6,069 nucleotides of DNA from Chloroflexota bacterium (lineage in GTDB: Bacteria; Chloroflexota; Dehalococcoidia; UBA3495), in assembly GCA_022576105.1 (NCBI GenBank), contig JACZRM010000113.1:1-6069 (forward strand), written 5' to 3'. The translations under genes and the position numbers were made by a program. Shown here piece after piece: positions 1-4,746 of the stretch (position 1 is the stretch's first letter; each line of letters starts with the position of its first letter). The notes under the pieces were generated by a model. That model saw nothing but the letters and a program-made list of their open reading frames with translations. It was not told the origin of the DNA and did no database searches.

Positions 1-822
1 ATCGGCGGCACCCGCACCGCGGTGGCCCAGCAGCTGGCGGAAGTGCTGGGGATACCGGTAGAAGACGTGCACCCGCAGGTGGGCGACACCGATTCCATCG
101 GTTTCACCTCCAACACCGGAGGCAGCGGCGTGGCCTTCAAGACCGGCATCGCCGCCTATACCGCGGCCAACGACGTCAAGCAGCAGATGATCCAGCGTGC
201 CGCCAAAATATGGGACGTTGACGTCAGCAATGTTGAGTACGAAGACGGGGTAATCCAGCACCAGTCGGACCCGGAACTGAAATTGACTTTCAAGCAGTTG
301 GCCGCTCGTCAGATTCCCACCGGCGGCGCAATTGTTGGTGCGGCCGGCGTGAATCCTCCCGGAGCCGGGCCGGTCCTGGCTACTCATATCGTAGACCTGG
401 AAGTGGATGTGGAAACCGGCAAAGTGGAAATATTACGGTATACCGCCGTGCAAGACGCCGGCAAGGCCGTTCATCCCAGCTATGTGGAGGGGCAGATCCA
501 AGGAGGGGCGGTCCAGGGAATTGGCTGGGCCCTGAACGAAGAGTACTTCGTCAGCGAACAGGGGCAGATGATGAACTCCAGCTTCCTGGACTACCGCATG
601 CCGGTCAGTCTGGACCTGCCGATGATTGACACGGTTATCGTTGAAGTCGCCAACCCCAGCCATCCCTATGGGGTCAGGGGCGTTGGCGAGGTGTGTATCG
701 TGCCTCCCATGGCGGCCATATCCAACGCCATCTACAATGCCATCGGGATTCGCATGACCAAGCTGCCGATGAATCCAGGAGCCATCTTGGAAGCGTTGTG
801 GGAAAAAGAGGGTTCAAAATAG
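1..822 (+). CDS. Xanthine dehydrogenase/aldehyde oxidase-type molybdenum-binding subunit, C-terminal part (5' partial)
   Basis: The frame is open from base 1, so the gene starts outside the window; 273 residues are visible of a family usually 700-800 long. This is the molybdopterin-binding subunit of a molybdenum hydroxylase, which hydroxylates aldehydes, purines or other N-heterocycles (or oxidises CO) and passes electrons to FAD and 2Fe-2S partner subunits. Visible signatures are GDTD at residues 28-31 followed by a Gly/Ser/Thr-rich cofactor-contact stretch (NTGGSG), a YTAVQDAGKAVHP segment, the EGQIQGGAVQGIGWAL helix, and GVGE near the end. The Glu of GVGE (residue 230, codon 688-690) corresponds to the catalytic base of the family. 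The tail PPMAAISNAIYNAIG is also typical. The exact substrate cannot be told from this fragment. A MoaD-like gene follows 16 bases after the stop, suggesting one operon. Confidence 0.93.
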   Translation: MGGTRTAVAQQLAEVLGIPVEDVHPQVGDTDSIGFTSNTGGSGVAFKTGIAAYTAANDVKQQMIQRAAKIWDVDVSNVEYEDGVIQHQSDPELKLTFKQLAARQIPTGGAIVGAAGVNPPGAGPVLATHIVDLEVDVETGKVEILRYTAVQDAGKAVHPSYVEGQIQGGAVQGIGWALNEEYFVSEQGQMMNSSFLDYRMPVSLDLPMIDTVIVEVANPSHPYGVRGVGEVCIVPPMAAISNAIYNAIGIRMTKLPMNPGAILEALWEKEGSK

Positions 823-838
823 GCGGGGGCGGGCGATA

Positions 839-1108
839 ATGGCCGATGTTTGGATACCCCCTCAGATGCAAAGCGTCACCGGGGGGCAGGAGCGGGTGCA
901 GGTGGCGGGGAATACGGTACGCCAGTTGGTTAACAACCTGGAGAAACAGTTTCCCGGTATTAAAGCCATTCTCTACGACGAGGAAGAGGATGACATAATG
1001 CCCGGCCTGGCGGTGATCGTAGACGGCGAAGCCAGCCAGCTAGGGCTGCTGGAGCGGATCAACGACGACAGCGAAGTGCATTTTCTGCCGGCTATCGGCG
1101 GCGGCTAG
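839..1108 (+). CDS. MoaD/ThiS-family small sulfur-carrier protein
   Basis: 89 residues with a beta-grasp ubiquitin-like layout. The segment AGNTVRQLVNNLEKQFPGI (residues about 23-41) matches the helix-1 signature of MoaD, and the protein ends FLPAIGGG. The free C-terminal Gly-Gly is the functional end: in the family it is adenylylated by a MoeB/ThiF-type E1 enzyme and carries a thiocarboxylate that donates sulfur, for molybdopterin synthase in the case of MoaD. Its place directly behind a molybdenum hydroxylase subunit favours a role in molybdopterin cofactor supply over thiamine or other sulfur pathways, but this is inference from context. The start is ATG at 839, preceded by a G-rich stretch (GGCGGGGGCGGG) rather than a clean AGGAGG. 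No MoaE or MoeB is present in the window, so its partner must lie elsewhere. Confidence 0.88.
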   Translation: MADVWIPPQMQSVTGGQERVQVAGNTVRQLVNNLEKQFPGIKAILYDEEEDDIMPGLAVIVDGEASQLGLLERINDDSEVHFLPAIGGG

Positions 1109-1120
1109 TAAGAAGCTTCA

Positions 1121-1142
1121 GGGGCGGTCTCCAGACCGCCCC
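1121..1142 (+). terminator. Hairpin after the molybdenum hydroxylase/MoaD operon
   Basis: GGGGCGGTCT at 1121-1130 and AGACCGCCCC at 1133-1142 form a perfect 10-base stem with a minimal loop, starting 12 bases after the MoaD-like stop codon. The position and GC-rich stem suit transcription termination or mRNA 3'-end protection. There is no run of T after it, so it is not a textbook Rho-independent terminator. Confidence 0.5.
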
Positions 1143-1180
1143 CGGCATCCTCCATACAAAAAGGCTAAAACGAGAACCCT

Positions 1181-1206
1181 TTGCCAAAAATCATTGCTAA
1201 AAATCA
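1181..1206 (+). repeat. Tandem 13-base repeat at the apparent start of the regulator fragment
   Basis: TTGCCAAAAATCA (1181-1193) is followed directly by TTGCTAAAAATCA (1194-1206), a head-to-tail pair differing at one base. The second copy ends immediately before the first possible ATG of the truncated regulator (1207). An inverted repeat overlaps it: ATCATTG (1190-1196) and CAATGAT (1205-1211). It could be an operator, the footprint of a slippage or deletion event, or chance in an A/T-rich patch. Confidence 0.6.
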
Positions 1207-1665
1207 ATGATCGAAGCTAATCCACAGATACCCCCTCCCAGCGCGCAGGCTGCCCGAGAAGTGCGCCGCAACAGCCCTCTGCGGCAGGCGCGGACTTGCT
1301 ATGACCACCTGGCCGGTGTCGCTGGCGTGGCGGTGATGGATGCCATGCTCAAGCAAGGCTGGTTGGTTCCGGCGGGCGAACCGTCTGGTCCAGTTAAGGG
1401 GCGCACCCATTACCGGTTGACGGCCCAGGGCGGCAAGGCGTTGCAGTCGCTGGGCGTAGACTTGTTCCCCCAAAATGGTTCAAAGCGAATGTACGCCTAT
1501 GGCTGCGTTGACTGGACCGAACGACGGTTCCATCTGGGCGGCGGGTTGGCGGCGGCGATACTTCTAGCCATGATTGAAGACGGAACCCTGCGTAGAGACC
1601 CTGGCAGCCGGGTGGCAACGATGCTGAAACCGGTTTCTGGCTGGAAAGACCGCGCTGCTCGCTAG
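1207..1665 (+). pseudogene. ArsR-type transcriptional regulator lacking its N-terminal winged helix
   Basis: The 152 residues match the C-terminal half of a family of roughly 220-residue ArsR-like regulators. ARTCYDHLAG is at residues 28-37, followed by a YRLTAQGGKAL segment (69-79) and the family's CxDWTERRxHLGG block at 100-112. Members normally carry a winged helix-turn-helix of about 90 residues before the ARTCYDHL segment. Here only 27 residues precede it, the frame is closed by a stop at 1198-1200, and just 98 bases separate it from the previous gene, too few for the missing domain. No ribosome binding site is seen before ATG 1207. I read it as the remnant of a regulator whose DNA-binding domain was deleted. 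A small domain-only protein that is still expressed remains possible. The last 15 or so residues also match the family poorly. Confidence 0.68.
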
Positions 1666-1676
1666 GGCCTGCTTCA

Positions 1677-1757
1677 GCCAATCTAATTTCCCCGAAATCT
1701 TTGCTAAATGCGCTCAACATGTGAGGCGCAAAGGTCTTAGTTGTTAGATTAAATGGC
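1677..1757. repeat. Imperfect 81-base inverted repeat (structured intergenic element)
   Basis: Several arms share nearly the same centre. GCCA 1677-1680 pairs with TGGC 1754-1757, AATCTAA 1680-1686 with TTAGATT 1744-1750, and CTTTGC 1699-1704 with GCAAAG 1728-1733. Inside them is a GCGC-TCA / TGAG-GCGC pair with one bulge. The nested arrangement suggests a structured RNA, a MITE-like relic or a leader element. It fills most of the 161 bases between the regulator fragment and the next small gene. Confidence 0.45.
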
Positions 1758-1796
1758 CTTGTTTCTAGCTTGACGTGACAGTGGCTTAGTAGAATC

Positions 1797-1818
1797 ACCT
1801 CCAACATTTAGTGGAGGT
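1797..1818 (+). promoter_or_regulatory. Hairpin enclosing the ribosome binding site of the 70-residue ORF
   Basis: ACCTCCA (1797-1803) and TGGAGGT (1812-1818) form a perfect 7-base stem with an 8-base loop. The 3' arm contains GGAGG (1813-1817), the Shine-Dalgarno site for ATG 1827 with 9 bases between. If the stem forms in the mRNA, it would mask the site and reduce translation. The pairing is seen directly; its regulatory meaning is inferred. Confidence 0.5.
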
Positions 1819-1826
1819 CTCAACGA

Positions 1827-2039
1827 ATGAACGATCCAAATGCTCAGCAGTCCGAACTGGAAATGCTAACTCTATACTCAACCTACTTCCGTGAATCGCC
1901 CATCCCCAGACGAATTTTCCTGAGACCACACATCACCGCCTGGATCGTTGAAGAGTTGCTGTACGATTCTCTGCGATCTGGGGATGCCTATGTCCTGGAA
2001 CCGACGGGCAATTCTAGCCGTCAGCGATTGAATGGCTAG
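1827..2039 (+). CDS. Small protein of unknown function (70 residues)
   Basis: I do not recognise this protein. It opens with ATG behind a good GGAGG site, which is the best evidence that it is a real gene. It is soluble-looking, with no signal peptide or membrane segment. It has an acidic N-terminus, an RRIFLRPH basic patch (residues about 28-35) and a predicted amphipathic helix (ITAWIVEELLYDSL). No cysteine or histidine metal motif is visible. A terminator-like hairpin follows 12 bases after its stop, consistent with a one-gene transcript. It lies in a region rich in inverted repeats beside a broken regulator, so it may belong to an accessory or decaying element. It could also be a spurious ORF. 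Confidence 0.5.
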   Translation: MNDPNAQQSELEMLTLYSTYFRESPIPRRIFLRPHITAWIVEELLYDSLRSGDAYVLEPTGNSSRQRLNG

Positions 2040-2050
2040 CTTTGGCGTGG

Positions 2051-2081
2051 GCCGGGTGCTGATAATTCCCCAGCACCAGGC
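2051..2081 (+). terminator. Terminator-like hairpin after the 70-residue ORF
   Basis: GCC-G-GGTGCTG (2051-2061) pairs with CAGCACC-A-GGC (2071-2081), giving ten pairs with one G/A mismatch and a 9-base loop. It starts 12 bases past the stop codon. What follows (TATATTAAAAG) is A/T-rich but has no T run, so it is a plausible but imperfect terminator. Confidence 0.45.
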
Positions 2082-2119
2082 TATATTAAAAGTCTCTGAC
2101 AAAGTAGCCAGGTTGTCTC

Positions 2120-2161
2120 CCTGAGCCCTTCGGCCCAGCTCAGGATAAACTCCGAGAAGGG
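2120..2161. repeat. REP-like palindrome with two alternative foldings
   Basis: CCTGAGC (2120-2126) pairs with GCTCAGG (2138-2144). Overlapping it, CCCTTC (2126-2131) can pair with GAAGGG (2156-2161), so the two stems partly exclude each other. This resembles the CCTGAGCCCTTCG...GCTCAGG type of short interspersed palindrome that I recall as dispersed in many environmental bacterial genomes. It lies in the 332-base stretch 2040-2371, where I see no gene; that stretch otherwise holds the hairpin at 2051-2081 and the palindrome at 2291-2309. Confidence 0.55.
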
Positions 2162-2290
2162 TCTAAACACCTTGGTATCAGAACCTTTCTAGTCATATGT
2201 CCTGCCCGAGAATTCTAACTCTATTAGTTAATTTATAGTCGTACTCTTCTCGCATTGGGTTTTGTGCTGAAGGACTTTAGATTCTTCGTC

Positions 2291-2309
2291 GTCCCGATGG
2301 AATCGGGAC
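2291..2309. repeat. Short interspersed palindrome (GTCCCGAT / ATCGGGAC)
   Basis: A perfect 8-base stem, GTCCCGAT (2291-2298) and ATCGGGAC (2302-2309), encloses a GGA loop. The flanks (TTCTTCGTC before, TCCTCAGAA after) match from memory an intergenic repeat type scattered through Chloroflexota and other environmental genomes. It is about 60 bases beyond the stop of the minus-strand oxidoreductase and could also act as its mRNA 3' end, though no T run follows on that strand. Confidence 0.55.
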
Positions 2310-2371
2310 TCCTCAGAAAGACAAGAATAATTATTTTGTTAGAGCTTCTAAATCTCCGGCTAAATTTCGGC

Positions 2372-3412
2372 TTAAATCTCTACCGGTTCAATTTTCACGC
2401 TTCGCCCGGTGCGGGCCGACTCGATCATCGCCAGCGTAACCTCCACCACCCGCAGACCATCGATGCCGGTGGCGGCGGGCTGAGTGTCGGTTTCAATAGC
2501 GCGCTGGAAGTCCTCAATTTCAGCGGTGAAGTTGTCCAGACGGGTCCCGGAACACACTTCTGCGTGATTGACGGTTTCGCTGACAATTTCAACACGACCC
2601 TGCCTGGCCTCCCACAGTGAAGCCCTCCCGCTGATACGGCCGTCGCTGCCGTAGATGGTGAAGTCGTTGCGGGAGTCGGGCAGTAACCGACCGCAGCAAA
2701 CCGTGCCAATGGTCCCACCGCTGAACCGCAGGGACAGGACGGCCATTTGCTCCAGGGGCTGCTCCTGGGTCTGTCCGTCGGTTATGGCGGCTACTTCGGT
2801 TACTTCTTGCCCCAGCATAAACCGCAGGATGTCCACCACGTGGATGCCGGTGCCCATCATCGTAGAGGCATTACCCACCAATTCGGGCTGGTCCCACCAC
2901 TGGCGCAATCCGGTTCTGGATTGTGGAGCGCCCTGGCCCCTAACGCCGAACCCCCACTGACCTTGGGCCAGGGTCACCCGCCCCAGAGCGCCCTGGGCGA
3001 TCAATTCTCTGGCCTTGATGTGGCCTGGATGCTGGCGCAGATTGAATCCCACCCCCAATTTGACCCCGGCTTGCCGGCAGGCCTGCACCATCGCCACCGA
3101 GTCCTCGATGGTGGTGGCCATTGGCTTCTCCGACAGCACGTGCTTGCCGGCCTGGGCCGCCTTAATGGCCTGAGCGGCGTGCAATGCGTTGGGGGAGGCG
3201 ATGAACACCGCGTCCACGCGGGAGTCTCGCAGCAGATCGTCCAGATTAGAGTAAGCGGCCTGCGCGCCATGCCGCTGAGCGAATTCTTCGGCCCGGCCCT
3301 GGTCGCGGCTGTACACTGCCACCAGCTCGGACCCTTCTGCGGCGGCAATGGCCGGGGCGATTTTGTTGTCCGGATGCAACCCGGTGCTGATGATGGCCCA
3401 ACCCAGCGTCAC
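2372..3412 (-). CDS. Gfo/Idh/MocA-family NAD(P)-dependent oxidoreductase
   Basis: 346 residues, a normal length for the family. These soluble enzymes use NAD(P) to oxidise or reduce sugars, inositols and related polyols; the substrate here cannot be named. The N-terminal Rossmann domain starts GWAIISTGLHPDNKIAPAI (residues 4-22). IASPNALHA (71-79) and HVLSEKPMA (91-99) follow, with the family Lys in EKP (Lys96). The C-terminal domain carries GIHVVD (189-194), where His191 is the usual catalytic-site histidine. The start is GTG at 3412-3410: it gives the family's normal N-terminus and lies 6 bases after a perfect AGGAGG. The longer in-frame ATG at 3508 would add 32 unrelated residues and lies upstream of the predicted promoter. 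The gene stands alone, divergent from the B12 riboswitch unit, with no visible functional tie to its neighbours. Confidence 0.93.
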   Translation of the reverse strand: MTLGWAIISTGLHPDNKIAPAIAAAEGSELVAVYSRDQGRAEEFAQRHGAQAAYSNLDDLLRDSRVDAVFIASPNALHAAQAIKAAQAGKHVLSEKPMATTIEDSVAMVQACRQAGVKLGVGFNLRQHPGHIKARELIAQGALGRVTLAQGQWGFGVRGQGAPQSRTGLRQWWDQPELVGNASTMMGTGIHVVDILRFMLGQEVTEVAAITDGQTQEQPLEQMAVLSLRFSGGTIGTVCCGRLLPDSRNDFTIYGSDGRISGRASLWEARQGRVEIVSETVNHAEVCSGTRLDNFTAEIEDFQRAIETDTQPAATGIDGLRVVEVTLAMIESARTGRSVKIEPVEI

Positions 3413-3457
3413 TGGACACCTCCTGGCATGAGAATCGAAACACGAAATGAGGCTCTC

Positions 3458-3486
3458 AACATATGGGAACCAGTGAAGACTGTCAA
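3458..3486 (-). promoter_or_regulatory. Promoter of the Gfo/Idh/MocA oxidoreductase
   Basis: Read on the minus strand, TTGACA (3486-3481) is a perfect -35 box. It is separated by exactly 17 bases from TATGTT (3463-3458), a 4-of-6 match to the -10 box. Transcription would start near 3451, giving a leader of about 39 bases that contains the AGGAGG site. This also rules out the longer ATG start at 3508. Confidence 0.7.
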
Positions 3487-3510
3487 TTGTGGCTGGGTGT
3501 CCCACCAATT

Positions 3511-3594
3511 TTCACCGCAGAGCGCGCCGAGGGCACTGAGATGGATAAGAAACGGAGTACGAATCTCTGCGGCCCCTGTGATCTCAGTGGTGAG
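3511..3594. repeat. Degenerate intergenic palindromic repeat
   Basis: CCGCAGAG (3515-3522) is perfectly complementary to CTCTGCGG (3565-3572). The outer ends TTCACCGCAGAG (3511-3522) and CTCAGTGGTGAG (3583-3594) are also inverted copies, matching at 9 of 12 positions. The CACCGCAGAG...CTCTGCGG pattern resembles a common family of dispersed intergenic repeats I recall from environmental genomes, here in decayed form. It lies between the oxidoreductase promoter and the riboswitch promoter, in a stretch with no gene. Confidence 0.5.
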
Positions 3595-3643
3595 ATTGTG
3601 ACCATACTATTGGGACAGCGACCGCCAGTGCGGACCAGTTTTC

Positions 3644-3672
3644 TTGACAACCTAGCTGCACGGGGCTAAAGT
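3644..3672 (+). promoter_or_regulatory. Promoter of the riboswitch-cbiE-cobN transcript
   Basis: A perfect TTGACA (3644-3649) is followed after 17 bases by TAAAGT (3667-3672), 4 of 6 matches to TATAAT. Transcription would begin near 3679, about 30 bases before the cobalamin aptamer, as expected for a riboswitch leader. Confidence 0.75.
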
Positions 3673-3710
3673 AGGCACCGGTACGCCCACTTTAACAATT
3701 TGCAATCCAC

Positions 3711-3873
3711 TTCAGGTCCCGCAAGGGTTTACATGGGCAAGGCGGTGAAATTCCGCTGCGGTTGCGCCACTGTAATCGGGGAGCCGGTTGGCCAAGATGC
3801 CACTGTTCTGGCAAGTTCGGAATGGGAAGGCGCCAATCAGGTGATGATCCGTAAGCCAGGACACCAACCTGGG
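3711..3873 (+). promoter_or_regulatory. Cobalamin (B12) riboswitch aptamer
   Basis: The leader contains the conserved core of the cobalamin riboswitch class. The B12 box AAGCCAGGACACC is at 3853-3865. Also present are GGCGGTGAAATTCCG (3741-3755), GCGCCACTGTAAT (3764-3776), GGGAGCCGG (3778-3786), a second GCCACTG (3799-3805), GGGAAGGC (3824-3831) and TGATGATCC (3842-3850). The closing stem P1 can be seen as TCAGGT (3712-3717) with ACCTGG (3867-3872). The family binds adenosylcobalamin or related corrinoids and lowers expression of B12 synthesis or uptake genes. Here it precedes cbiE and cobN, both cobalamin synthesis genes, so feedback repression is the expected role. Aptamer ends are estimated from pairing. 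Confidence 0.95.
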
Positions 3874-3958
3874 TGATTGGGGCTCTACTCTGCGCTAAAC
3901 AGATAGGGGTTCCTCGTGGCAGATTTCCCATCGCCGCGAAGTAACTGAAAGAACACGA

Positions 3959-3993
3959 CCCCTGGCAGAGCAAAGCCAGGGGATTTTGTTTTT
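3959..3993 (+). terminator. Intrinsic terminator of the B12 riboswitch (expression platform)
   Basis: CCCCTGGC (3959-3966) and GCCAGGGG (3975-3982) form a perfect 8-base stem with an 8-base loop, followed by ATTTTGTTTTT (3983-3993), a textbook Rho-independent terminator. It lies about 85 bases after the aptamer and before cbiE, so it must be conditional. A candidate antiterminator is AGGGGTT (3905-3911) pairing with GACCCCT (3957-3963), seven pairs including one G-T, which would take up the terminator's 5' arm. Ligand binding would favour the terminator; that switching logic is inferred from the family. Confidence 0.9.
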
Positions 3994-4056
3994 GGGAAAT
4001 CGGGCCTGGCGGGTTGAGATCAAGAATAAATGACTAACAGCGCCAAAGGAATATCC

Positions 4057-4728
4057 ATGACCGTGGTGGCGGTGGGTCCTGGAGACCCCCAAATGCTGAC
4101 CTTGCGAGGCCGGCAGGCCATCGAGGATGCCGACCTGGTGGTCGGTTTCAAGACCGTGCTGAACGTGGTCGAGCAGTGGGTCAAGCAGGGTGAGCTGTGC
4201 CCCATGAGCTACCGCGACCAGGAAGAAGTGCTGGACTACGTCCAGGAGCAGGTGCGTCAGGGTAAGTCCTGCGTGGTCTGTGCCTGGGGAGACCTGAACG
4301 TCTCAGCCAAGGAGCTTCTGGAGCGAGTCCACCGCCGCGCCGAGCATGTTGAATTAGTCCCCGGCGTTAGTTCCATACAGTTTGCCTGTGCCCGCGCCGG
4401 CATCTACATGGAGGATTCCCTCTTCATTACTTTACATAAAAGAGCCGATACCGGTTCAGACCTGGACGAGTTGCTGCTGCACCTGAACCAGGGGATGCGC
4501 AACATCATTTTGCTGCCCCGGCCCTTCGACCTGATGCCAGCGCTAATCGGCGCCAACTTGATTGAGGCCGGGATACCCAAAGCGAGGCCGGTGATCGTGT
4601 ATCAGCGGCTAACCCTGGAAGGCGAGCAGTCCTGGCAGGGAACCCTTGGCGAATTGGCAGCATCGACCGAAGAGTATAGCGACTTGTCCATCTTGGTTTT
4701 CCTCAGGCCCAATCAGGAACCGGATTAG
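4057..4728 (+). CDS. cbiE: Precorrin-6Y / cobalt-precorrin C5-methyltransferase (CbiE subunit)
   Basis: The 223 residues belong to the tetrapyrrole (corrin/porphyrin) methylase superfamily, which transfers methyl groups from S-adenosylmethionine onto the corrin ring. CbiE methylates C5 (and, with a CbiT domain as in CobL, C15 with decarboxylation). The protein starts MTVVAVGPGDPQMLTLRGRQ, the CbiE N-terminus with GPGDP at residues 7-11, and has PGVSSIQFACARAGI at 102-116, which is CbiE-specific among these methylases. The length fits CbiE alone, so a separate CbiT is expected elsewhere. The usual GDP-type loop reads WGDLNVSA (77-84), with Leu in place of Pro, a mild departure. ATG 4057 is chosen because AAAGGA lies 6 bases before it and it gives the standard N-terminus. 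ATG 4030 is in frame, adds 9 residues and has no clear ribosome site. The gene is first behind the B12 riboswitch and 18 bases before cobN. Confidence 0.92.
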   Translation: MTVVAVGPGDPQMLTLRGRQAIEDADLVVGFKTVLNVVEQWVKQGELCPMSYRDQEEVLDYVQEQVRQGKSCVVCAWGDLNVSAKELLERVHRRAEHVELVPGVSSIQFACARAGIYMEDSLFITLHKRADTGSDLDELLLHLNQGMRNIILLPRPFDLMPALIGANLIEAGIPKARPVIVYQRLTLEGEQSWQGTLGELAASTEEYSDLSILVFLRPNQEPD

Positions 4729-4746
4729 CCGGAGAGGTTAGAGAAT

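Noticed and set aside
1770..1795. Possible promoter TTGACG ... TAGAAT before the 70-residue ORF
   Set aside because: The boxes are only 14 bases apart, too close for sigma-70, and no better-spaced partner was found.
1394..1807. A 137-codon minus-strand open frame over the regulator fragment
   Set aside because: The translation is basic, Pro/Ser-rich and unlike a known fold, while the plus-strand frame carries family motifs.
3413..3508. Longer N-terminus of the Gfo/Idh/MocA protein from ATG 3508
   Set aside because: It would start upstream of the predicted promoter and add 32 non-family residues; GTG 3412 has a perfect AGGAGG.
2747..3601. A 284-codon open frame on the plus strand
   Set aside because: It lies antisense to the well-supported Gfo/Idh/MocA gene, has a low-complexity translation and shows no family motifs; it is a GC-driven shadow.
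4030..4056. Upstream ATG as the start of cbiE
   Set aside because: It is in frame but lacks a ribosome site and adds 9 residues absent from typical CbiE, whereas ATG 4057 has AAAGGA at 6 bases.
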